DNA from: Seminavis robusta | Lineage: Eukaryota > Bacillariophyta > Bacillariophyceae > Naviculales > Naviculaceae | Assembly: GCA_903772945.1 (NCBI GenBank) | Contig: CAICTM010001504.1 | Span: 1 to 28,032 of the forward strand | DNA: 28,032 nucleotides | Reading direction: 5' to 3' | The notes under the pieces: model-generated | Told to the model about the DNA's origin: nothing | The model's input: only the letters and a program-made list of their open reading frames with translations | Database searches by the model: none | Shown here: piece after piece, positions 8,996-17,103 of the stretch | How positions within the stretch are numbered: position 1 is the stretch's first letter | How the letters are laid out: every line of letters starts with the position of its first letter | Translations under genes and position numbers: made by a program

Positions 8996-10783
8996 TTATT
9001 CCTCCGGTGAGGCTTCTTCGTCAGGTGAGGCTTCTTCCATGCCAATAACGTCCTCCACATCTGGCGATGACTCCTCGGGGGGAGGGATGCCCCCCTCTTC
9101 CACGTTTCCCTCGTTTTGCATGTAGCTTTCAAAAAATAGATCGCATTGGCTGGCCTTGGTTTCGGTGTCATCCACCATGGCACTGGTGCCATCACGGAAG
9201 ACGAGCCATGGCACGTTCTTGGCAGCTCCTTCTTCATTGGGGGTGGAAATGCCCGTGTTGCTCATACTAGTCCAAGTGGCATACTCTGGAAGATTGGGAT
9301 CTCCCGTCTTGGCAAAGGTGGCCCATCTGGCCATGAGTTCCTCTGACATGGCGATTGTAGCATTGTCAAAGAACGGAAAGCCAAACGCCTCACCAATATC
9401 CGTGCCAAACAAGACAAACGTTTCCGAAGCATGAGACGCCCAGCCATCTCGATTCACATCCACGTCGTCTCCCACAAACAGGGCGTTCAAATCACCCGGG
9501 AAAAAGTGCTGGTAGTTGTACAAGTAAACGGGACCTTCGTATCCACTTGCAGCTGCTTTTGCAGCGAGTTCACGGGTGGGACATGTCACTTGGTAGTCGC
9601 CTTCGATATTAATGGTGGCAGCGTATGTGGCATTGGCGAATCCAGCATAAGGCGGATCATTCGGATTGTACGCCGCAAAAATGGCATCACCCAAGTCGTC
9701 TCCAAACACGCTTCTCATGGCCTCATCCAAGACGAAACCGTTCATAAAGCTGGGGTCGCTGAGGCCCAAAGTGCCGTCATAGCTGTTGGAACCAATCATC
9801 ATGGCCTCCGGGTTGATATTGTCTGGGTTGGTGTAGAGAGTATGAGGACGGTCTGAGAGAACCAAGCCATCAATGGTGTACTTGCTGTCGATCATTTGGG
9901 CAAAGTCGGGAAAGGCTTCAAGGTATTCAAACTCGGGGGAAAAGGTAACAATCTGTTGGGCCGGAAAGTCGTCGACACTCTTCAATGCTTCAATGCTGGC
10001 AGCTCCATGATGAGCAAGTGTAGATTCTGTCACTTCCCAGCCTTTGTCTGGCTTGAAGGGGCGCCACCCCAAACCAGCAGGTCCACTCATGACAATGGCT
10101 CTCTGGAAGAGCCCATACGCCAGAGGTGACACGGAGAGCACAGTAACACTGTCACCTCCAGAGCTCTCTCCAAAGATCGTAATGGAAGAGTTGGTTCCTC
10201 CGAAACTTTCGATATGTTGGTTGATCCATTTCAACGCATTGATTTGGTCATCCATCCCGTTCAAACCACCGGTTCCGTCTTCATCTTGAGCAATAAAACC
10301 CAGGACTCCAAGACGGTAATTAATCGTGATGACGATGACGTTTTGTAAGAGAGACAAATAGGTACCGTCGTCGTCTTCACCAGCACCAGAAATAAGACTT
10401 CCTCCATGTATCCAAACCATGGTAGAGAGTGGCTCTTCGCCATCTGGGAACGTGGGCCTGTAAATGTTCAACACAAGACAGTCGAATTCACTATATTCAT
10501 CTTCTGTTGGGTCGGCATTCTCTTGCCAACACTTGGGGCCAAAGGAGCTGGCGTTGTAATAATCATCCTCGAATGGCTCGTCAATCACCTCGCTACGGGC
10601 AAAACGTTCCGGGACATTAGCATATTGGATGCCAAAGAATTGCTCGGTAAAGCCATCGGCACCATACGATCCTCCGATGAAACCGAGCGATGTTTCTACC
10701 AGTGGGAACTCATCTTGACCCGAGACGCCTGCCGCCAACAATACTGGTACCAAGGCGAGCAAACAGTTGCGAATTCCAATCAT
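8996..10783 (-). CDS. Secreted type-B carboxylesterase (alpha/beta hydrolase)
   Basis: This serine ester hydrolase of the carboxylesterase/cholinesterase family has 595 residues, near the family norm, in one exon. Residues 1-22 form a signal peptide (hydrophobic LLALVPVLLAAGV, then SGQ), so the product is probably secreted or periplastidic. Family landmarks follow in order: FGIQYANVPERF near 50, CLVLNIYRP at 102-110, the oxyanion loop WIHGGSL at 124-130, NYRLGVLGF at 155-163, GMDDQINALKWINQHIESFGG, and the nucleophile elbow GESSGG with Ser207. The likely acid is Asp336 (GSNSYDG, where the family usually has Glu) and the base is His451 (SHASETFVLFG). The tail after about residue 560 is acidic and Pro/Glu/Ser-rich with repeated EEASP words. 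The natural substrate cannot be told. The adjoining pseudogene indicates past duplication of its 3' end. Confidence 0.93.
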   Translation of the reverse strand: MIGIRNCLLALVPVLLAAGVSGQDEFPLVETSLGFIGGSYGADGFTEQFFGIQYANVPERFARSEVIDEPFEDDYYNASSFGPKCWQENADPTEDEYSEFDCLVLNIYRPTFPDGEEPLSTMVWIHGGSLISGAGEDDDGTYLSLLQNVIVITINYRLGVLGFIAQDEDGTGGLNGMDDQINALKWINQHIESFGGTNSSITIFGESSGGDSVTVLSVSPLAYGLFQRAIVMSGPAGLGWRPFKPDKGWEVTESTLAHHGAASIEALKSVDDFPAQQIVTFSPEFEYLEAFPDFAQMIDSKYTIDGLVLSDRPHTLYTNPDNINPEAMMIGSNSYDGTLGLSDPSFMNGFVLDEAMRSVFGDDLGDAIFAAYNPNDPPYAGFANATYAATINIEGDYQVTCPTRELAAKAAASGYEGPVYLYNYQHFFPGDLNALFVGDDVDVNRDGWASHASETFVLFGTDIGEAFGFPFFDNATIAMSEELMARWATFAKTGDPNLPEYATWTSMSNTGISTPNEEGAAKNVPWLVFRDGTSAMVDDTETKASQCDLFFESYMQNEGNVEEGGIPPPEESSPDVEDVIGMEEASPDEEASPEE

Positions 10784-10968
10784 CTTACCGTACCGTAAAG
10801 CACTTCCTGCAATCAGCTGTTGATAGGGATCAATATTCTCGCGAAAGATATTGAGAAATGAGTTGTTTTGCCAGCTAGCCTAGCTAGCTAGTATTGGAAG
10901 GAGCAAAATTTCGCCGTACCGGTTGGACGCACGATACCCCTGCGTCGCAGCCAAGACATTATGGTACA

Positions 10969-11264
10969 GCAAGGTCCGGAAACGCCACTCCACTTGATTT
11001 TGACAGTTTCACAGATGTGAAATTAGCTTTGCGAATGTAAAATTGAAGTTAGTTTCAAGCCAAAACGTGAAAGTATTTTCACAAATGTAAGAATATGTAG
11101 CCTTCGTACCGGTACTTGTTGATTTTCACAGATTCGTGAAACAATCTGATTTTCACACGCAGAAACTAAAACTGTTGTTTCACGAAACATTATTGAAAGC
11201 AAAACGTGAAATTGACACTCGGTTCAAGACTGGATAAGGTGACCCATCAGGTTTCCGGACGTTG
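10969..11264. mobile_element. Small terminal-inverted-repeat element with GTGAAA words
   Basis: The ends GCAAGGTCCGGAAAC (10969-10983) and GTTTCCGGACGTTGC (about 11251-11265) are inverted repeats that match at 14 of 15 positions. Inside, TTTCAC and GTGAAA words occur repeatedly in both orientations (for example near 11005, 11070, 11130 and 11180). It does not encode a protein. This looks like a non-autonomous foldback or MITE-type element. I could not define a clear target duplication. Confidence 0.6.
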
Positions 11265-11265
11265 C

Positions 11266-11969
11266 ATGGCACGCCTGGCAGCGCTATGATAATACCTACT
11301 GAGTATCTGTTGGCAAGTCACATGTACAGCCGCGAGTAGTACTGTAGCTAGCTACTGTACAGTACTTAGTAGAAAGCAAAACCTGTCACGTGCTAGCTCA
11401 TTTCGGCAAATCGACTTTAAGTATCATAAGTTTTCGTTGAGTCTTTTTGTTCAAGATCTATGTCTCGGAAGCAGGCGCGGAGCGTGGAGAGCACAGACCA
11501 CCGAGATCTAGATAGTTTGTGGAGCCGATCAGAGTAGCCGACAGCCCCGGTCACACAAAGACAGCTCACACCCCTAGAGGATCTTTTGGGATAGAGCTGG
11601 GGTCACACAAAGAGGACATGGAAAAGCTGACTGATGAAATGCAGCAAAAAGTGAGAGAATGCTAATCCTGGCTGCGTTTGAAAGAGACAAGCATCCATGC
11701 CGAGTTCTGGTTATCGAGTCGCGTACTTTCGGCAAGATTTTTAGCATCTTTCTGGGGGTTATCCTTTTGTCTTGTACACGTAGCTAGGGTTTCTCCTGTG
11801 GTATTTACAACCGCAGCTGCCCTGTACATGTACGTCCAATCCTGCTTTCAGCGAAATTGTGTTTTTTCGGTCACCTGAACATCACAAAGCAGCAGAAGCA
11901 AGGGGGGTTTGGGGAACGGACATAGCATCCATGCAGTGGAGCATGACATCGAGCGGCCCTTCCTACAGA
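11266..11969. other. Intergenic region, nothing identified
   Basis: No gene is recognised. There is a repeated phrase around 11550-11615 (GGTCACACAAAGA occurs twice about 50 bases apart) and several CTAGCTAG and GTACTGTAC palindromic words around 11335-11370. One short plus-strand open frame (11678-11878, 66 codons) has no recognisable feature. Confidence 0.4.
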
Positions 11970-12408
11970 AAGGTCCTGAAATGGGACTAGTTTCACGCTT
12001 TTGGGTTAGTTTCACGCTTTTTGTTAGTTTCACCCAACATGGACCACCATTTCCTTGAAACTAACCCAAAAGCGAAACTAACCCAAAAGCGTGAAACAAC
12101 CAAAAGCGTGAAACTAACCAAAAATGCGTGAAACTAACAAAACAGAAAATAACCAAAAAGCGTGAAAATAAACAAAAAAGCGTGAAAATAAACAAAAAAG
12201 CGTGAAAATAACAAAAAAGCGTGAAAATAACCAAAAAGCGTGAAACTAACCCAAAAGCGTGAAACTAACCAAAAAAGCGTGAAAACTAACCAAAAAAGCG
12301 TGAAACTAACCAAAAAGGGTGAAACTAACAAAAAGCGTGAAACTAACCCAAAAGCGTGAAACTAACCAAAAGCGTGAAACTGTCGTTTGAGTCCCGTTTC
12401 AGGACCTT
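11970..12408. mobile_element. Foldback element enclosing a tandem array
   Basis: The outer ends AAGGTCCTGAAA (11970-11981) and TTTCAGGACCTT (12397-12408) are perfect inverted repeats. The next inner bases (GGGACT and AGTCCC) also pair. Inside the left arm are two to three units reading GTTTCACGCTTTT. The right part is a long array of the complementary unit (listed separately). The whole is therefore a lopsided foldback structure of 439 bases. It ends only 7 bases before the neighbouring MITE. No protein is encoded. Confidence 0.7.
12057..12380 (+). repeat. Minisatellite of about 17 units (GCGTGAAACTAACCAAAA)
   Basis: The unit GCGTGAAACTAACCAAAA recurs about 17 times with lengths of 17 to 21 bases. 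Variants include GTGAAAATAAACAAAAAA in the middle of the array and CTAACCCAAAA at the ends. The variants are clustered, which suggests growth by local duplication. Because the array lacks stops on the minus strand, it gives spurious open frames rich in Phe, Leu and Val, which I do not count as genes. Confidence 0.9.
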
Positions 12409-12415
12409 CCAGGTA

Positions 12416-12750
12416 GGGGATGGGCAAATCTTGCAATAGCCCTGTATTGTAATGGAGTGTGACTCGCCAAAATCAGTTAAAAAGACGAAATTCGTATTTT
12501 TGCCAGAAGATAAATTGAATTGGATTGCATTGGATTGGATTGCATTGAATTGGATTGAATTGGATTCCAAATAGTACTGTTATTTATATAGTAAAATGTA
12601 ATTCAATGCAATCCAATCAAATCCAATGCAATCCAATCAAATCCAATAGAGAAAAACAGCCAAAGTAAAAGATTGACTTATTGCACACAATTTTTACAAA
12701 AACGCTCTAACAAATTCAACACAGAGCCATGGGCAAGTTTGCTCATCCCC
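12416..12750 (+). mobile_element. 335-base MITE, copy 1
   Basis: The element starts GGGGATGGGCAAA and ends TTTGCTCATCCCC, which gives terminal inverted repeats. It is flanked by GTA on both sides, consistent with a 3-base target duplication. The interior is almost palindromic. ATTGGATTGCATTGGATTGG-type words in the left half are answered by CCAATCCAATGC-type words in the right half, around TTATATAG. It encodes no protein. The size, ends and 3-base duplication fit a PIF/Harbinger-like non-autonomous element, though the superfamily is inferred. The second copy (15417-15751) is the same length and inverted. Confidence 0.88.
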
Positions 12751-13007
12751 GTAATCGTAACAGGTACGGCTGTACCCCTACTAGCTAGTAGTGCTAGTAG
12801 CTACCGTAGCTAATAGCACCGAAACAGGGACAGGAAACCTGGGCGGTCATAGCCTTAACGCTAATCTGAAGACATTTACGAATGGCCAGCAACCAAGCAA
12901 GTCTTGGCAGCAACAGACGCAGCAACACCAATTTTTCTCACAACGGCAGCTCGAGACGAAGGATGTGACCAAATAGTCAGTATAGCAGGGCTCATTATTC
13001 TACCACC

Positions 13008-13730
13008 ATGACAGTTCTTCTTCGATCATCAACGACCCTTGCTGCACTTCTCTTGTTGCTTCCCAAGACTTTTGTCTTGGGCAGCGTCAAGTTGGTCATG
13101 CAGAATGGTGGTGCCTCTCAGTGCCAAACGTTATGGGCCAAGCACACGATCGCCGTTGGCAATGTCTGTGTGGAAGCCGATCAACGCAATCCGGAACAAC
13201 TAATCGTTTCCTACGAGACTCGAGATGGTTGGAAGCTCGATGATGCCCACTTGTGGATCGGACGAAACATATCGGAAATTCCCTTTATGGCCGACGAACC
13301 CGCCGACGACAGTAAACGCAGTGTGCAACAGCAGCAGCATCAGGACCAACCCTACCAGAAACAGCAACAAGTCGATCTAACCCAATTCCCGTACAAGAAG
13401 GAAGACTTGGCGGGAAAACACGAAAATTTTGGGTTCGTGGTCAAATTGCAGCATTTGGGTTATAGCTGCCCCGATACCCAAGCCTTTGTAGCTGCTGCCC
13501 ACGCCACTGTGACGGCTCGATCGTCTATTCGAAATGGGAACACTCCTACCCTGCAAAGTGCTTGGGCCAGCCACATTGAACCCATGAAAAAACATGTATT
13601 GCAAGGTGCCACCATGATTAATCGAATCAATCAGTGGCAAGACTTCAACTTTACCTTGGTGTGTGACATTAAGAATGATCCTCCAGAGGGTGCTCCCAAG
13701 CGTCATTTTGCCAACCAGGTGCCAAAGTAG
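13008..13730 (+). CDS. Secreted protein with a bacterial-like extracellular domain, 240 residues
   Basis: Residues 1-25 are a signal peptide (LAALLLLLPKTFVLGS). The following part reads TIAVGNVCVEADQRNPEQLIVSYETRDGWKLDDAHLWIG (about 47-85 within a longer block), then ISEIP. Much later come AFVAAAHATV and LQSAWASH. This order (a beta-strand 'GxVxV.. L.V.Y.T..GW.L...HL.VG' block, then 'FVAAHA.V' and 'AW') resembles a domain I know from secreted bacterial and algal proteins with no firm enzymatic role. That match is by eye. A Gln-rich linker at 106-121 splits the two halves. Possible N-glycosylation sites are NIS (87-89) and NFT (214-216). Cysteines at 39, 54, 154 and 219 could form disulfides. 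The start at 13008 has ACC before the ATG. The gene sits between two inverted MITE copies, and its last codons are inside a tandem duplication. Confidence 0.75.
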   Translation: MTVLLRSSTTLAALLLLLPKTFVLGSVKLVMQNGGASQCQTLWAKHTIAVGNVCVEADQRNPEQLIVSYETRDGWKLDDAHLWIGRNISEIPFMADEPADDSKRSVQQQQHQDQPYQKQQQVDLTQFPYKKEDLAGKHENFGFVVKLQHLGYSCPDTQAFVAAAHATVTARSSIRNGNTPTLQSAWASHIEPMKKHVLQGATMINRINQWQDFNFTLVCDIKNDPPEGAPKRHFANQVPK

Positions 13731-14560
13731 ATAAGCCATGGTAAAGAAGTGAACACTTGACTCTGATGTACACTATTCATGTCAGGGGTCTGGTCAGAGA
13801 ATTGGCGTACACAAGGATCGGACTATGAAATACATACTGTTCATAAAATAACTGGATGTGCAACCAACTACTATGAGTACATAGCTTGAGCTGAAGAAAG
13901 CCAAATGGTTCTTTTCAATTGTAGGCAAGTTCTGAAGTCCTGTATCGTAAGTCAGCACAAAATGATGGTTCCTGAAGCAACAAACAAGGCAAACTAGCTG
14001 GAGCAACTTCCAACAAACTCCATATCCTACAAATATGGAAGAAAGAACTCGACAGAATCTTTGTTGCCTGGGGCGTGCACCTTGTGTCATACTGCTTGAG
14101 CTACGGGTGGCACATTGCATGTGACGTCTTGTTCCTCGATGCTAAGGTGCCACAGTAGACAAGCAGCCAATCGTAAAGAAGTGAACACTTGACTCTGATG
14201 TACACTATTCATGTCAGGGGTCCCGTCGGAGAATTGAAGTACACAAGGATCGGACTAGTCTATGAATACAGACCGAACATAATATAATAACTGTCAGCCA
14301 ACTACTTGAGCTCTGCTTGTTAGCTAGTGCCGAGGAAACCAAATGGCTGCTTCTTTTCAACTGTAGGCAAGTTCTGAAGTCCTGTACATCAGCACAAATA
14401 CTCGTTCCTGAAGCATCAAAGGAAACTAGCTGGAGTGAGTTCACACAAACTTCCTATTCCTCCAGCATGGAAGCAAGAAGTGATAGAATCTCCCTTGCCG
14501 AGTGCGTGCAACTTCGTACTTACTGCTACAGGCAATCGCACCTTGACGTGTTGTTCCTCC
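13717..14560 (+). repeat. 428-base tandem duplication covering the 3' end of the secreted-protein gene
   Basis: Copy A starts at 13717 (AGGTGCCAAAGTAG, the last codons and stop of the upstream gene) and copy B at 14145 (AGGTGCCACAGTAG). Both then share AAGAAGTGAACACTTGACTCTGATGTACACTATTCATGTCAGGGGTC, ACACAAGGATCGGACTA, TAGGCAAGTTCTGAAGTCCTGTA, TCCTGAAGCA.CAAA, ACTAGCTGGAG and TTGTTCCTC in the same order. Copy B ends near 14560. The copies are clearly similar but carry many small differences. The stretch is otherwise the 3' untranslated region and downstream flank of the gene. Confidence 0.88.
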
Positions 14561-15416
14561 TCTTTTCTATCACAACTTCCACAACGAAGCTTCCCATAGA
14601 CTATTTGGATAATTTTTGGAACCTTCTTGAGCGCCTCCACCAACGGGCTCCTTTGGCAACCATACCTGGCATCACTCCAGCGGAACTGGACGCATGGGCG
14701 TCGCAGCAAAACAACAGCAATCTTGCCAACGTTCTTGGTGGCCCTGGAGGCTTCTTTTTGTGATCCCAGGACCTTAGCTACGTCCGACACGTCCACTTCT
14801 ACATGTACTGTATTGGCAAAAGGCATCCTTCCAGAGCAGGCGTTCGAAGAGGCCTCATTGCAGAGGGTTCTCTCCGGTAAACGAGCATCATCAGCAGGGT
14901 GCTCAGTATACGCACAGCTTCCATCCGTAAGGGTACCGGCAGAAACCAGCAACATTCGTTGCCATCCTAATCGGATTAGATCCACTTCTGCTTCCAGGCG
15001 ATCTTCAAGCAAAAGCACCTTTCGGCTTTACGGCGGCACGCAACGTTCAATTTGTTACCGTCGCTCGGACTGCATACAGCCACAAAACGTTTGAATTACA
15101 TCGTAAGATTCGATTCGATTCGATTCGATTCTACTTTCTGCTCTGCTGGATGAGCCACTGACGCTGTGGGTGCGTGCTTGGGTGACCAGCTCACAATTGA
15201 TTATTGTGCATACAGCATGCAGGTTGTATGCTTGGCTTTGGCTTGAGGTCGCTATGAACAGCTCTATGAACCGTGACGGTATCGTAATAGGACCTGGTGA
15301 CTACTAGTAGATTATCAGGCACTGGAACAATTCAATTCCGAGCGGCCGCGAGGCGCAACGCTGGAGTGCCGCAGCAGCCGAAACTACCGCTATGTACCGG
15401 AGTACTGGAGTACTAG
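14561..15416. other. Region with unassigned open frames between duplication and MITE
   Basis: A plus-strand frame (14317-14763, 148 codons, partly inside duplication copy B) ends with a protein-like stretch (YLDNFWNLLERLHQRAPL, then ELDAWASQQNN). A minus-strand frame (14416-15018, 200 codons) overlaps it. They cannot both be real and I recognise neither. A (GATTC)n microsatellite lies at 15108-15131. From there to the MITE nothing is identified. Confidence 0.4.
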
Positions 15417-15751
15417 GGGGATGAGCAAACTTGCCCATGGCTCTGTGTTGAATTTGTTAGAGCGTTTTTGTAAAAATTGTGTGGGCTAAGCCAATCTTTT
15501 ACTTTGGCTGTTTTTCTCTATTGGACTAGATTGGATTGCATTGGATTGGATTGCATTGCATTGAATTACAGTTTACTATATAAATAACAGTACTATTTGG
15601 GATCCAATTCAATCCAATTCAATGCAATCCAATCCAATGCAATCCAATTAAATTTATCTTCCGGCAAAAATACGAATTTTGTCTTTTTAACTGATTTTGG
15701 CGAGTCACACTCCAATACAATACAGGGCTATTGCAAATTTTGCCCATCCCC
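15417..15751 (-). mobile_element. 335-base MITE, copy 2 (inverted relative to copy 1)
   Basis: This is the reverse complement of the element at 12416-12750 with the same length. It begins GGGGATGAGCAAACTTGCCC, runs through the same ATTGGATTGC block and ATATAAATAACAGTACTATTTGG centre, and ends TTTGCCCATCCCC. It is flanked by TAG on both sides, consistent with a separate insertion with its own 3-base target duplication. The two copies differ at only a small fraction of sites, so the family was active fairly recently. Confidence 0.88.
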
Positions 15752-16032
15752 TAGTATGCATAGAAGGCCTCCTCTATGGAATGGCGAACTACACCGTAAC
15801 AAGGCCACACGGCCACACAGGCCAATCAGAATGGGTTGCTAGCGGTAGGGGTATCGGCGGTCTGTTAATTAACAGCTACCAAAGCGCCAGAGCTGCTAAG
15901 TGGCTAGGAGCAATACCGGTAGGAAAAACGGGTTTACAAGAACTTTTAGTAGTTTTTGTAGCGTTCTTCGTCGCCGCAGGACGTTCTATTCGAGGATTCG
16001 AGAGCACGTGGCAATCCAACAAACTGAGCTAA
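15752..16032 (+). CDS. Possible partial coding sequence abutting the MITE
   Basis: The open frame continues out of the MITE to a stop at 16030-16032. The part beyond the MITE (about 93 codons) has a protein-like composition: EGLLYGMANYTVTRP, then GRGIGGLLINSYQSARAAKW, then a hydrophobic stretch LQELLVVFVAFFVAAG that could be a membrane segment. I recognise no family. There is no proper start codon outside the element except the internal ATG near 15780. It could be the end of a gene cut by the MITE, or chance. Confidence 0.25.
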
Positions 16033-17103
16033 TGAGTACCAGTACTAGTACTGCTTAATGAACTTATTCGCAAGTGCTCGATGGTTTTGAAAAAGAAAAC
16101 TTTTCGAAAAACCGGTTCTCGGCTCTTAAGCCATTACTTGGCTAGCTTCAGCGGGATGAATATAGACGGTTTTGGCTGAATGTCATCCTTAATTAACTCT
16201 GTAAAGTTGCTTTTTGATAAAACAGGTGATCAAAACGTGTAAAAGTCTTTCTTTAATTCGCCAGAAATTCGCTGCAACAGCTGCAACCAAGCCGTCATTG
16301 AGGTCAAATAACGGGACAATGTCATGCGATACCGAAAGCCTTCCTGCTTTTTGGCAAGATTGCTCACGTACTTAAGCTCTTCTCTACTTGAGTATTGCAT
16401 TAAGAGAAGGAGACGCACGAAAGTAAGTGAAAAAAGGTAAATACTTCGTATCGCGAACAGCGCATACAGACTGTCACAAGCTCTGTCACAGCTGACCAGA
16501 ATGTCGTATGTCCACAGTACCACCTGCAGGCACATTTTGGTAAAACAGGTGCCCCTAATCGGTACAAAAGGTGCATGTCGTACTTTCTTAGTTGTGGTTT
16601 TCTTTTGCCGGGTCGGTTTTGTATTTAGGGATTGAAGTGCACTGATGATTGTCCAGGGTTCTAAACGGTATCATTCATTTCTTAGTTGTGAAGTCCGGTA
16701 TTGAACTCTTAAATAATATAGACAGCTCTCCTCAATCTGATCTTCTCCAAGAAATAGACACATAAGTAGTAAGTGCTAGACTTTGATGTCCGGTACTGCA
16801 GTTGACAGTGTCTTCTTACGGAAACTGTAAATCGGGTTTGGCGGCCCTTAAATACAATCCCGAAATTCAAGTGGTTCGATACCGCCACAAAATTTGAGAA
16901 GAACCAGCACATCTCAGCACCATCTCAGCCACCGTCTGATGCTGTTTGGCCTTGGATCGTCTTCTCATTCAAGGCTCACAAAATTCTTCGAGCAAGCAAC
17001 CAAAGAGAGAAAAGATCCACACCGACAAGGACCAAGCCAAAGCACTCGCAATCCTCTACTCTACTCTACTCTAGCATCTCATAGCTTTCACTTCTATCGA
17101 ACA
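16033..17103. other. Intergenic and 5' leader region upstream of the DUF6824 gene
   Basis: No gene is recognised. A minus-strand open frame at 16230-16535 (101 codons) has no identifiable domain. The last 200 bases are the probable 5' leader of the DUF6824 gene and include a (TCTAC)n pyrimidine-rich repeat at about 17053-17073. The open frame extends upstream to 16894, but that part has the composition of leader, not of protein. Confidence 0.45.

Noticed and set aside
12134..12331. Minus-strand open frame rich in Phe, Leu and Val (65 codons).
   Set aside because: It is a translation of the tandem array. The apparent protein repeat follows from the DNA repeat and has no start context or homologue.
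12057..12380. Possible CRISPR array because of regularly spaced repeats.
   Set aside because: Units directly adjoin one another without unique spacers, vary in length, and no cas genes are present. The genome is eukaryotic.
14416..15018. 200-codon minus-strand frame as a gene.
   Set aside because: It overlaps an equally plausible plus-strand frame, has no recognised domain, and runs into duplicated non-coding DNA.
15597..15842. Plus-strand frame similar to the minus-strand frame at 12343-12570.
   Set aside because: Both are translations of the two copies of the same non-coding MITE, so the similarity is not evidence of a protein family.
16894..17103. N-terminal extension of the DUF6824 protein starting at 16894.
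   Set aside because: The extension has leader-like composition, including a (TCTAC)n tract, and the ATG pair at 17104 has a better context.
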